A stretch of 64,000 bases of DNA, taken from Pedobacter yonginensis (GTDB lineage: Bacteria; Bacteroidota; Bacteroidia; Sphingobacteriales; Sphingobacteriaceae). The stretch's first letter is position 1; each line of letters starts with the position of its first letter. The translations under genes were made by a program, and so were the position numbers. The stretch covers positions 992,001 through 1,056,000 of the forward strand of contig NZ_QGNZ01000001.1 of NCBI RefSeq assembly GCF_003173595.1. The letters are read 5' to 3'. Shown one piece after another: positions 9,872-19,532 of the stretch. The notes beneath the pieces are model-generated. The model did no database searches, had not been told where the DNA came from, and was given only the letters and a program-made list of their open reading frames with translations.

Positions 9872-9900
9872 AAAAAAAGCACCTCTTTTCAGAAGTGCTT
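9872..9900 (-). terminator. Rho-independent terminator after the lipocalin-like lipoprotein gene
   Basis: On the minus strand, the stem AAGCACTTCT pairs with AGAGGTGCTT (9891-9900 with 9877-9886, one G-U pair) around a GAAA loop. It is followed by seven T residues. It separates the lipoprotein gene from mqnE, so mqnE should have its own promoter. Confidence 0.85.
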
Positions 9901-9927
9901 CTCTAAATATTCCATAGGTAAATGAAA

Positions 9928-10422
9928 TTATCTTGCCGCAGGCACAAAGGTTAAGATGATATTGGCTGTTTTACCACCAAACTCAATTGGCGATTTCATC
10001 ACCATTTGTGTGCTAGAAAGCTCAGTTAAAATTAAACGATAACCTTCTGTAACGTTTTTAGCTTTATCACCTTCATATATTTTTTTAAATTGGAAGGTTT
10101 CTTCTTTTGGTGCTGCAGACCAGAAAATGGTTTGCATTACCGCTCCACATGTGCTTGATGCTGGTAAAGTGTACGATCCATTACCGCTATTGGTTAAATT
10201 CCAGGTACTGCCTTCGAAGCATTTGTAAGATTTTTCACCAAATAAACCTTGTACTGCGCCATCAGGTAAACCATCTAGCGAAACATTGCTCACTACCCAT
10301 TCGCGAACTACAGTACCTCTGCTACCTGTAACGCCTGCTGTTACTCTTTTCGCAGTATTACAGCTTTGTAAAGTAATCAAGGTAGAACATGCAATCGCAA
10401 TGGCTATAAATAATCTTTTCAT
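9928..10422 (-). CDS. Lipocalin-like lipoprotein
   Basis: A 164-residue secreted lipoprotein with a basic start, a hydrophobic helix and a lipobox ending in Cys21 (TLQSC). The mature part has alternating strands and resembles the lipocalin-like family common in Bacteroidota. The pattern REWVVSNVSLDGLPDG, ...STWNLTNSGNGSYTL and a late EGYRLILTELSSTQMVMKSP is typical of its beta strands. Its function is unknown. It is transcribed alone, with a terminator downstream. Confidence 0.75.
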   Translation of the reverse strand: MKRLFIAIAIACSTLITLQSCNTAKRVTAGVTGSRGTVVREWVVSNVSLDGLPDGAVQGLFGEKSYKCFEGSTWNLTNSGNGSYTLPASSTCGAVMQTIFWSAAPKEETFQFKKIYEGDKAKNVTEGYRLILTELSSTQMVMKSPIEFGGKTANIILTFVPAAR

Positions 10423-10546
10423 TTTAGTTTTAATTTAAATTTCTCCAAACAGAACACATAAATCTTGCCAAAACAAATAACAAACAAAAATTAGCTTCAA
10501 ATTATTAAATTGCGCTTCCAAAGAATTCCAAAAAAGCTAAATCATC

Positions 10547-11662
10547 ATGAAACCCGAAACCCTTGCTATTCACGCCTCTAATCTTGTTAAAAGTGCTACT
10601 GGTGATGTAACCACACCTTTAAATTTATCAACCACTTTCTTTCGTGATGAACATGGTGGATATCCGGGCGGGCATATGTACAGTAGAGTAAGTAACCCAA
10701 ATCGGTCTGCTTTAGAAAACACAGTGGCCAAATTAGAATTTGGAGAAGATGCTGCAGCTTTTGCATCAGGTAATAATTGTGGAATGAGTCTTTTCCAAGC
10801 CTTGAAACCCGGAAGCCACATTATTGCACCCGATGATATGTATTGGGGCATCAAAAAACAGCTCTTAACCATTTTCAATGAAAGTTTAGAATTTGATTTT
10901 GTAGATCAGACAGATTTAGCTTTAATTGAAGCATCGATTAAACCAAATACCAAACTTATCTGGATCGAAACCCCATCTAATCCCTTGCTTAAGGTTACCG
11001 ATATCGAAGAAATTTCAAAAATCGCCAAAGCCAATCAGATCACTTTGGCTTGTGATAGTACCTTTGCCTCGCCTATTTTGCAGAACCCGATTTTGCTCGG
11101 TGCAGACCTAGTGATGCACAGCAGTACAAAATACCTTGGTGGACACAGCGATGTATTGGGCGGAATTTTAGTGACCGCAAAAAAAGATGACTTGTGGGAT
11201 AAAATCAAAAATGTGCAACAAACCGGAGGTGCCGTACCCTCTCCATTCGATTGTTTTTTACTTTGCCGGAGCATAAAAACATTGGCCTACCGAATGAAAG
11301 GCCATTGCGAAAATGGGAAAAAGGTTGCGCAATATTTACTGAGTCATCCAAATGTCGAGGCTGTTTTCTATCCAGGATTAGAAAGTCATCCACAGCACGA
11401 AATTGCCAAAAAGCAAATGAAAGATTTTGGAGGAATGATGTCGTTTTTAGTTAAGGGCGATGTAGATGCAACCAATAAGGTGGTAAACAAAGTTCAATTA
11501 TTTGCACAGGCCACAAGTTTAGGTGGCGTAGAAAGCTTAATCGAACACCGTTACTCAGTTGAAGGCCCAGATAGCAAAACCCCAAAAAACTTGCTTAGAA
11601 TTTCCGTTGGCTTGGAGCATGTGGATGATATCATCGCTGATTTAGAACAGGCTTTAGCCTAA
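10547..11662 (+). CDS. Trans-sulfuration PLP enzyme (cystathionine gamma-synthase/lyase family)
   Basis: A 371-residue Cys/Met-metabolism PLP enzyme. The PLP lysine is Lys195 in HSSTKYLGGHSD, and the phosphate-binding ASGNNCGM and the ACDSTFASP blocks are present. The family includes cystathionine gamma-synthase (MetB), cystathionine beta-lyase (MetC) and gamma-lyase, and sequence alone does not fix the reaction. It sits 1.7 kb upstream of metY but has no riboswitch and is separated from it by a convergent gene. A route through cystathionine therefore probably coexists with direct sulfhydrylation. Confidence 0.88.
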   Translation: MKPETLAIHASNLVKSATGDVTTPLNLSTTFFRDEHGGYPGGHMYSRVSNPNRSALENTVAKLEFGEDAAAFASGNNCGMSLFQALKPGSHIIAPDDMYWGIKKQLLTIFNESLEFDFVDQTDLALIEASIKPNTKLIWIETPSNPLLKVTDIEEISKIAKANQITLACDSTFASPILQNPILLGADLVMHSSTKYLGGHSDVLGGILVTAKKDDLWDKIKNVQQTGGAVPSPFDCFLLCRSIKTLAYRMKGHCENGKKVAQYLLSHPNVEAVFYPGLESHPQHEIAKKQMKDFGGMMSFLVKGDVDATNKVVNKVQLFAQATSLGGVESLIEHRYSVEGPDSKTPKNLLRISVGLEHVDDIIADLEQALA

Positions 11663-11702
11663 GGATTTAGATTGTATAAAATCGCGTACCGCCTTTTAAA
11701 AA

Positions 11703-11752
11703 ACGGAGAAATCTTTTCATATTGATTTATCCAAGTTAAAAGATTTCTCCGT
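11703..11752. terminator. Strong hairpin terminator between convergent genes
   Basis: A perfect 15-bp stem pairs 11703-11717 (ACGGAGAAATCTTTT) with 11738-11752. On the minus strand it is followed by a T-run (complement of the A-run at 11698-11703), so it best terminates the 11759-12763 transcript. It may also work for the trans-sulfuration gene on the plus strand. Confidence 0.85.
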
Positions 11753-11758
11753 CTTCGA

Positions 11759-12763
11759 TTATTTAGGATTACAAATTGTAGTGAGTTTTAATCCGTAATT
11801 AGGATTTAAAGGCTCGTTGGTTTGCGCCAAACGCTGAGAACCCGTGTTTGCAGGGCAAGCAATATCTCCCGCCGCATCGTAAACCAGCTTAGTTCCAGTT
11901 GCAATTAGTTCTGTAGGCACATACAGCTGTACCTTTGTAATTGAATATCCCGAAGGGAAATAACGAATGTAATAGCCGTCAGGATGTTTAGTCCAAATGC
12001 CACTAGGCACGTCGCTTCTTGGTGGCGCCATACCAACTATTATCGCATATTTTTCCATGTCGGCATAAGTGTAGTTACCGGATGAAACCAACTGCCGAAT
12101 GTTATTTTCGGCTTCAAAAACCGCCTTTACACCCGATGGAAGTTGGTCTTTAGCCTTTTCCATAACATCAAAAGGAAGAACTCCCAATGCACCTCCTTCT
12201 AATTGCGTAAGTTGTTTCGGCGTTAGCAACTGCAAGGCCGTAACTTTAACTTGTCCAGAATAATCTGCAAATTTTGTTCTTGCAATGATGGTCCACAACA
12301 ACACTTGAATATCATGCTGCTCTACCTCAGGGTGCTTTTCGGCACTTTTTAAGATGCTCACCACAATGTCTTCCTTTGGTCCTAAAACCGGCGCAAACAT
12401 GTAGCCATCACCTTTTGAAGGGGCAAAAGTACCCGCTTTTAGGCAATAACTTTTGTTGGTCATTTCGTAAAAGCCTGCACAGAGCACAAAACCACCTTCA
12501 GGGTTTTTTGGCAATAAATAAAGTGGTTGAGCCTTTTCCTTACTTTTAAAATCAGGCATCATTTCGCCCTCCCGATTTACATCTTCAAAACTCGTGGTAA
12601 TTGCAGCTGGTTGTTTAAGCAGTTTATCTACGCCTAAAGCCTTTGCACCTTGTGATGCTCCAACTTTTAATAATTTGTCCTTCAAACCACCGAATTGGGC
12701 TTGAGCAGTAAAAAAGCCAAAACAAAGCAGCATGGCTAAACAACAAAATTTAAACTTTACCAT
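11759..12763 (-). CDS. Secreted protein of unknown function
   Basis: A 334-residue protein with a clear signal peptide (about residues 1-22, ending in AQA). I do not recognise a named domain. The N-terminal region after the signal (FGGLKDKLLKVGASQGAKALGVDKLL) looks helical. The rest has mixed strand and helix with scattered Cys, and the C-terminus is LTTICNPK. It is transcribed alone, divergent from the SAM riboswitch leader, and ends at a strong terminator. It could act in the periplasm or be exported; nothing links it to sulfur metabolism besides position. Confidence 0.7.
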   Translation of the reverse strand: MVKFKFCCLAMLLCFGFFTAQAQFGGLKDKLLKVGASQGAKALGVDKLLKQPAAITTSFEDVNREGEMMPDFKSKEKAQPLYLLPKNPEGGFVLCAGFYEMTNKSYCLKAGTFAPSKGDGYMFAPVLGPKEDIVVSILKSAEKHPEVEQHDIQVLLWTIIARTKFADYSGQVKVTALQLLTPKQLTQLEGGALGVLPFDVMEKAKDQLPSGVKAVFEAENNIRQLVSSGNYTYADMEKYAIIVGMAPPRSDVPSGIWTKHPDGYYIRYFPSGYSITKVQLYVPTELIATGTKLVYDAAGDIACPANTGSQRLAQTNEPLNPNYGLKLTTICNPK

Positions 12764-12933
12764 GGTTAATTAGGAATAATTTAGGTTATGCAAACTTAAA
12801 GTTTTAGAGTTAACTCCGCATTAACTTTATGATTGTAATTTTTATAGCAAAGAATCAGCTTGACTTACAACACTTTAACTAAAATTCAAAATATAATTTT
12901 GTTGTTTAAAATATATTTCAGACATTTGGAATA

Positions 12934-12955
12934 TTATTTGGCAAAAGCCAAATAA
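12934..12955 (+). other. Hairpin preceding the SAM riboswitch
   Basis: A perfect 9-bp stem TTATTTGGC / GCCAAATAA with an AAAA loop lies 20 bases upstream of the riboswitch P1 helix. Its right arm (12948-12955, CCAAATAA) is also exactly complementary to 13066-13073 (TTATTTGG) at the 3' edge of the aptamer. The two pairings exclude each other. It may be a structural partner of the switch, or the 5' stabiliser of the transcript. Inference only. Confidence 0.5.
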
Positions 12956-12974
12956 AAGTCAATCTTCAGGATTG

Positions 12975-13083
12975 ATTTATAAAGAAGTGGCGAGAGACTG
13001 GCTCCCTGACCCACTGGCAACCCTCAGAAAGAGAAGGTGCCAATTCCAGACCAAGTAACATGGTGTTATTTGGAAATATAAAT
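12975..13083 (+). promoter_or_regulatory. SAM riboswitch (SAM-I/S-box type)
   Basis: The aptamer core is recognisable from the P2 strand GTGG and its partner CCAC, the loop ACTGGCTCCCTGA, the block ACTGGCAACC, and GGTGCCAATTCC. P1 pairs 12975-12981 (ATTTATA) with 13077-13083 (TATAAAT). P3 pairs ACCCTC with GAG and GGT. The loop TGGC and the downstream GCCA can form the pseudoknot typical of this class. P4 contains ACCA...TGGT. It precedes metY-metX-hom, so excess SAM should reduce their expression. Unusually, no clean terminator follows the aptamer; a short reading frame begins 10 bases later. A possible -7 element TAATTTTG lies at 12894-12901. Confidence 0.9.
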
Positions 13084-13093
13084 TATAAACTTG

Positions 13094-13216
13094 ATGAAAG
13101 CATTAAATCTTCAATCGCTAAGCGAGCCTAGTTTAAACCTCAAAAAGGTAACTACCACTGGTAACATTTTTTCCCCTGTGCAAGTTGTGGATTGTATGTG
13201 CTGTTGCATGCAATAA
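13094..13216 (+). CDS. Candidate Cys/Met-rich leader peptide (40 aa) of the methionine operon
   Basis: An ATG 10 bases after the riboswitch opens a 40-codon frame that stops at TAA (13214-13216). The body is ordinary (MKALNLQSLSEPSLNLKK...). The end is VVDCMCCCMQ, so four Cys and two Met codons fall within six codons just before the stop. Such a placement is the signature of ribosome-mediated attenuation: ribosomes pause when charged Cys- or Met-tRNA is short. The downstream genes make homocysteine and methionine, which fits. Hairpin candidates overlap the stop codon (13200-13220 region) and lie at 13258-13272. No classical T-run terminator follows, so the output mechanism is open. I do not recognise a described family. 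Confidence 0.6.
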   Translation: MKALNLQSLSEPSLNLKKVTTTGNIFSPVQVVDCMCCCMQ

Positions 13217-13358
13217 CACTAAAAATCTTCCTCTCTTGTTTTCAAATTGGAAGGCCCTTAAGCTAAGGGTACGCGATCTCTGGATTCTTGAAATTATCAA
13301 CCGTATTTTTCAGAATGTCCTACTCAAACCATTTAACATTCACTTATTAAACGATTAA

Positions 13359-14693
<1,335 letters not shown>

Positions 14694-14732
14694 TAGTTTC
14701 CGATTAAAGTTATTACAACAATACAATTTAGA

Positions 14733-15791
14733 ATGAGCTCAGTTTCAACATATAGTCATCCCAAACAATTTAAATTAGAAAACGGTAAAAAAATACGAAA
14801 TCTGCAAATTGCCTATCAAACATATGGCAAGCTAAATGCGAATAAAGATAATGTGATTTGGGTTTGTCATGCCCTAACCGCAAATTCGGACGTGTTAGAA
14901 TGGTGGTCGGGATTATTTGGAAACAATGCATTATTTAACCCAAACGATCATTTCATCATTTGTGCAAATGTTTTAGGTTCTAATTATGGTACCACCAGTC
15001 CGTTAAGTACAAATCCGGTAACGGGTGCGCCATACTACTTGAGCTTTCCGCAATTCACCGTCCGCGATTTTGTTTCTGCACATCAGGTCTTAGCCATGCA
15101 TTTAGGAATAGATCGAATTAAGGTTTTAATTGGAGGATCGTTAGGTGGCCAACAAGCTGTTGAATGGAGCATTTCTGAACCGAGTAAAATCGAAAACTTG
15201 ATTCTGGTAGCTACAAATGCCGTGCATTCTCCTTGGGGCATTGCCTTTAACGAAAGTCAGCGCTTGGCCATTACTGCCGACAGAACATTCTACGCAAATC
15301 AACCAGATGGTGGCAGCAAGGGACTGAAAGTTGCACGTAGTATTGCCCTGTTAAGTTACAGAACTTACGATGCCTACGGCAGTACACAGGTAGAAAGTGT
15401 AAACGAGAAAACCGATAATTTCCGGGCGTCTTCCTATCAGAATTATCAAGGTGAAAAATTAATCAATCGCTTTAACGCTTACAGTTACTACTACTTAACT
15501 AAAGCTATGGATAGCCACAATGTGGGCAGAAATCGCAACAGTATTGCCGATGCGCTTAGCCTGATTAAAGCCAATACCCTTGTGATTGGAATTGAAAACG
15601 ATGTTTTGTTTCCCATTTCTGAACAAAAATATTTGGCCGATCATATTCAGGGGGCAGAATTTTACGCCTTACATTCTGATTATGGCCATGATGGCTTCCT
15701 GATTGAAACCAATGCACTCACTAATATTATTGGAAACTTTATAAAAGAAAGCAGCAATAAAAAAATAATCAAACTTCAGCATACGGCTTAA
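14733..15791 (+). CDS. metX: Homoserine O-acetyltransferase MetX
   Basis: A 352-residue alpha/beta hydrolase-fold enzyme that acetylates homoserine, giving the substrate for MetY next door. The nucleophile Ser136 sits in GGSLGGQQAVEW. The oxyanion region VCHALTANSD (44-53) is typical. The catalytic Asp and His are expected in ENDVLFP and DYGHDGFLIE near the C-terminus. It is the middle gene of metY-metX-hom and shares the riboswitch leader. Confidence 0.95.
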   Translation: MSSVSTYSHPKQFKLENGKKIRNLQIAYQTYGKLNANKDNVIWVCHALTANSDVLEWWSGLFGNNALFNPNDHFIICANVLGSNYGTTSPLSTNPVTGAPYYLSFPQFTVRDFVSAHQVLAMHLGIDRIKVLIGGSLGGQQAVEWSISEPSKIENLILVATNAVHSPWGIAFNESQRLAITADRTFYANQPDGGSKGLKVARSIALLSYRTYDAYGSTQVESVNEKTDNFRASSYQNYQGEKLINRFNAYSYYYLTKAMDSHNVGRNRNSIADALSLIKANTLVIGIENDVLFPISEQKYLADHIQGAEFYALHSDYGHDGFLIETNALTNIIGNFIKESSNKKIIKLQHTA

Positions 15792-15901
15792 AGTCAGTAA
15801 CATCCGAATTGGAGTTGAAGAAAGTATAAAAAATGAAAATTGAGCGGTAGAACTTATCTGCAATAGATGAATGCTAATCAATTCTTGACATTAGACATAA
15901 G

Positions 15902-17143
15902 ATGAGTAAAAATTTAAAAATAGGATTATTTGGTTTCGGTGTTGTAGGGCAAGGCTTATTGGATATTATTCAAAGCCAAAACCTAAACCTAGAAATTATT
16001 AAAATTGCAATTAAAGATCCAAGAAAAACCCGTACGCTAAGCAAAGAATTATTTACCACCAACCGGGATGAAATTTTAGATAACACGGAAATTAATACCG
16101 TTGTAGAATTGATTAACGATGCCGATGCTGCCTACGAAATTGTAACTAAAGCACTTAAAAGCGGTAAGAATGTGGTTTCTGCAAACAAAAAAATGATTGC
16201 TACGCATTTAAAAGAGCTGGTAGATTTGCAAAAACAATACGGTACATCGCTCCTGTATGAAGGTGCAGTATGTGGCAGTATCCCAATCATTCGAAATTTG
16301 GAGGAATATTACGATAACGAATTGTTCCATGCTCTAAGCGGTATCTTTAATGGTTCTTCAAATTACATTCTTTCAAAAATCTTCAATGAAAACCAGAGTT
16401 ATGGCTCGGCTTTAAAAGAAGCGCAGGATTTAGGTTTTGCAGAAACAGATCCAATTTTGGATGTGGGTGGTTACGATCCTAAATACAAATTGGCCATTGC
16501 CACAGCACATGCTTATGGCTTATTCATTAATCCCGATCATATTTTAAATATTGGTATTCAAAACCTTTCTCAGTATGACATTAATTATGCGAAGGAAAAA
16601 AACTTCAAAATTAAGTTGGTTCCAACAGCTAGAAAAGTGAATACCAAACAAATTGTAACCTACGTATTGCCTAAGTTGGTTGCAAAAGATGATTTTTTAT
16701 ATAATGTTGAGAATGAGTACAATGCGGTAACCGTGCAAGCTGCCTTTGCAGATAAACAATTCTTTTTTGGTAAAGGCGCAGGTGGTCATCCAACAGGCGC
16801 CGCAGTGCTTTCTGATATTGCCGCTTTAAGATATGATTATCGCTACGAGTATAAAAAATATCACCAGGAGAATGGTGTAAGCCATACCGAAAATATTTTG
16901 TTGGAAATTTATTTACGTTATGCTGATGAAGACTTGATTAGCCTTTTGGAATTTGATAACATCAGCGAACGCTATTCGGCCAGCAGCTATAAGTATGTAA
17001 TCGGAACAGTTAAGTTAGAAAATTTGATTAAAAATCGTGATCTGCTTTTGGATGAGGCTGTATTTATAGCTTACACCGGAAGACAGATTTATAAAGAGGA
17101 AAAAATATCGACTTCGACCTTTGCAGAGGCTGAAGCCGTCTGA
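15902..17143 (+). CDS. hom: Homoserine dehydrogenase
   Basis: A 413-residue NADP-linked enzyme reducing aspartate semialdehyde to homoserine, the substrate of MetX. The Rossmann motif GFGVVGQG is at residues 11-18, and VVSANKKMIA and the substrate-binding GSIPIIRNLEEYY and ETDPILDVGGYDPKYKL blocks follow. There is no fused aspartokinase. It ends the operon, and a strong terminator lies downstream. Its place under the SAM riboswitch dedicates this copy to methionine synthesis; another copy, for threonine, may exist elsewhere. Confidence 0.95.
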   Translation: MSKNLKIGLFGFGVVGQGLLDIIQSQNLNLEIIKIAIKDPRKTRTLSKELFTTNRDEILDNTEINTVVELINDADAAYEIVTKALKSGKNVVSANKKMIATHLKELVDLQKQYGTSLLYEGAVCGSIPIIRNLEEYYDNELFHALSGIFNGSSNYILSKIFNENQSYGSALKEAQDLGFAETDPILDVGGYDPKYKLAIATAHAYGLFINPDHILNIGIQNLSQYDINYAKEKNFKIKLVPTARKVNTKQIVTYVLPKLVAKDDFLYNVENEYNAVTVQAAFADKQFFFGKGAGGHPTGAAVLSDIAALRYDYRYEYKKYHQENGVSHTENILLEIYLRYADEDLISLLEFDNISERYSASSYKYVIGTVKLENLIKNRDLLLDEAVFIAYTGRQIYKEEKISTSTFAEAEAV

Positions 17144-17189
17144 AAAAATTTTTAAGTTAATTTTTTTTATTTGTTTTGTTGTTAAGCAT

Positions 17190-17215
17190 AAAGGTCGGAG
17201 CGAGTCCGACCTTTT
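17190..17215 (+). terminator. Rho-independent terminator of the metY-metX-hom operon
   Basis: A 10-bp stem pairs AAAGGTCGGA (17190-17199) with TCCGACCTTT (17205-17214) around GCGAG, followed by a short T-run. It lies between hom and the convergent transporter gene, so it may serve both strands. Confidence 0.8.
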
Positions 17216-17274
17216 GCGTGAAATCATATTTCTAAATCCCCATAATTGAACATCAAAAATGTTTCCATGAGAGA

Positions 17275-18045
17275 TTAACCCTTCGCTGCCTCATCCATAA
17301 GTTTATGCGCCAAATCTTTACCTAAATAGCCATCAATAATTCTATGCACGAGGTACAAAATTGGTGTCATTAAAATGGCTACAATAAATTTATACGTGTA
17401 ACCCACTAAGCCAATGGCAAAAACCTGCTGCCAACTGTAATGATATTGAGGATTGATGTAGAAAGCGATAAAAATTACCACAAAACTATCTACAAATTGC
17501 GAAACTAAAGTTGACCCAGTTGCACGTAACCAAAGCGATCTGTCACCTGTAAATTTCTTTATCCGATGGAATATAACTACATCCACCATTTGCCCGATAA
17601 TAAATGCAGTAATTGATCCTACAATAATCCACATCCCCTGCCCAAAAATGCCAGCAAAGGCATTGTTCATGTTCACGTCCTCCCCATTAATGGTTTGATG
17701 TACCCAGAAATCGGCCGCAGTTAAATGCATAGAACCCCAAACCACCAGAAAAGCAAAGGCAATAAGGATTGATGTTAAAATGGATAGAAATCGAACTTGC
17801 TGAACCCCAAAATACTCATTAATAATATCCGTCATGATAAAGATGATGGGCCAGGTTAAAACACCTGCAGACATTACAAATGACAAATGTGGCACGCCGA
17901 ACAAATTAATGTCGAATTTGCTAAACCCAAGTGTCTCTTCAACACTGAATAATTTAACGCCAATAAATTCAGATAAAATCGCATTTGCCACAAAAAAACT
18001 ACCCAGAACGAGTAATAAACGGCTTTCCTTGGTTTTAAAAGTCAT
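17275..18045 (-). CDS. Queuosine precursor transporter (YhhQ/VUT family)
   Basis: A 256-residue membrane protein with about six hydrophobic segments, matching the queuosine precursor transporter family (YhhQ), which imports preQ0/preQ1 or queuine for tRNA modification. The ANAILSEFIGVKLF, WPIIFIMTDIINEYFG and GSTLVSQFVDSFVV segments are characteristic. It is transcribed alone and divergent from the Bcr/CflA transporter. Confidence 0.88.
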   Translation of the reverse strand: MTFKTKESRLLLVLGSFFVANAILSEFIGVKLFSVEETLGFSKFDINLFGVPHLSFVMSAGVLTWPIIFIMTDIINEYFGVQQVRFLSILTSILIAFAFLVVWGSMHLTAADFWVHQTINGEDVNMNNAFAGIFGQGMWIIVGSITAFIIGQMVDVVIFHRIKKFTGDRSLWLRATGSTLVSQFVDSFVVIFIAFYINPQYHYSWQQVFAIGLVGYTYKFIVAILMTPILYLVHRIIDGYLGKDLAHKLMDEAAKG

Positions 18046-18208
18046 AGACTATAAATCTAAATATAAAATGCATCACATTTTAAGATCAAGGCTACATTTT
18101 GAATTATTTACAATTGGCTTACTCCTTTTTACAATCATTCAACCTTAAAAATAGTTTAAGACAATAAATCTCCCAATCTTTGCGGCTTCAAAAAAATCGG
18201 AAATTCTT

Positions 18209-19435
18209 ATGCCTAAAAAAAAACACTTCTACCTTATTTTAATTTTAGGCTCGTTAGCTGCACTTGGTCCCTTTTCTATTGACATGTATTTACCTGGGTT
18301 TATTGATATTGCAAAAGATTTAGGAACAACAGAATCTGCCGTATCGCTATCACTATCCAGCTTCTTCATCGGAATTTCTTTCGGACAATTATTATACGGG
18401 CCATTACTAGATAAATACGGTCGCAAAAAGCCTTTGTATTTTGGCTTATTGTTATATATCGTGGCTTCAATCGGTTGTTTAGCCGTAACAGATATTAATC
18501 AGCTCATTGTACTTCGTTTTGTACAGGCCATTGGGAGCTGCGCCACTGCGGTTGCTTCCGTTGCCATGGTTCGCGATTTATTTTCAGTTGAAGAAAGTCC
18601 TAAAGTTTTTGCTTCATTAATGCTGGTTATTGCAGTATCACCTATGCTTGCCCCAACTGCCGGAGGCTATTTGATTGCAGCATTAGGTTGGAAATACGTG
18701 TTTGTGTTTTTAGGTTTTATGGCCATTCTTATGCTCTTGGCTTCTATATTTAAATTACCAGAAAGCTATAAACCCGACCCAACCTATTCCCTAAAACCTA
18801 AGCCAATTTTAACCAATTTCTTGATTGTGTTGAAAGAACCTCAGTTCTATACCTATGCCTTAATTAGTTCGATAACCTTTTCAGGCTTATTCGCCTACGT
18901 TTCTTCCTCACCCACGGTTTTTATGAAAATTTATGAGGTGAGTAAAACTGGATATGGCTGGATTTTCGCCCTTTTATCAGTTTCCTTTATTGGATCGAGC
19001 CAAGTAAACAGTCTCATTTTAAGGTGGTTTAGCAGTAAGAAAATTGTAACATGGGCATTAATTGCTCAATGTATTTTCAGCCTAATCTTCTTAATTTTCG
19101 CTTTAAATAACTTATTAAATCTATATTCAACCATAGGCTTCATCGCGCTGTTTCTATGCTGTTTAGGTTTCATCAATCCAAATGCAGCAGCTTTATCTTT
19201 AGCACCATTTAGCAAAAATGCAGGTAGTGCCTCAGCCCTGATGGGTGCCTTACAAATGGGTTTAGGGGCATTAGCATCTGTTATGGTGAGTTTGTTTAGC
19301 GAACATTCAGTCGTGCCGATGCCCTTGGTTATGGCAATGGCGGCTTTTATAGCCTTATTTTGTTTGTTAATTGGTAGAAGATTTATCCGGACAGAAATTG
19401 AGGCTTCTACTGATGCAGCTGTGGTTGCACACTAA
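18209..19435 (+). CDS. Bcr/CflA family drug efflux MFS transporter
   Basis: A 408-residue major facilitator with twelve predicted membrane helices. The opening LGSLAALGPFSIDMYLPGF (about 14-32) and the loop GQLLYGPLLDKYGRKKPL (motif A) are hallmarks of the Bcr/CflA subgroup of drug:H+ antiporters. A RFVQAIGSCATAVASVAMVRD segment matches helix 4 (motif B). The substrate is unknown. A terminator follows between it and the convergent PepSY gene. Confidence 0.9.
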   Translation: MPKKKHFYLILILGSLAALGPFSIDMYLPGFIDIAKDLGTTESAVSLSLSSFFIGISFGQLLYGPLLDKYGRKKPLYFGLLLYIVASIGCLAVTDINQLIVLRFVQAIGSCATAVASVAMVRDLFSVEESPKVFASLMLVIAVSPMLAPTAGGYLIAALGWKYVFVFLGFMAILMLLASIFKLPESYKPDPTYSLKPKPILTNFLIVLKEPQFYTYALISSITFSGLFAYVSSSPTVFMKIYEVSKTGYGWIFALLSVSFIGSSQVNSLILRWFSSKKIVTWALIAQCIFSLIFLIFALNNLLNLYSTIGFIALFLCCLGFINPNAAALSLAPFSKNAGSASALMGALQMGLGALASVMVSLFSEHSVVPMPLVMAMAAFIALFCLLIGRRFIRTEIEASTDAAVVAH

Positions 19436-19471
19436 ATTTGGATAGAGAAACTTAAAATCATCAAGCCACAA

Positions 19472-19507
19472 AAAAACCACTGAAAGTTCAATACTACAGT
19501 GGTTTTT
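19472..19507. terminator. Bidirectional terminator
   Basis: An 11-bp stem pairs AAAAACCACTG (19472-19482) with CAGTGGTTTTT (19497-19507). A and T runs flank both arms, so it can stop the MFS gene on the plus strand and the PepSY gene on the minus strand. Confidence 0.8.
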
Positions 19508-19532
19508 AGGTTTTAGTAGGGCCGTTAAAGCG

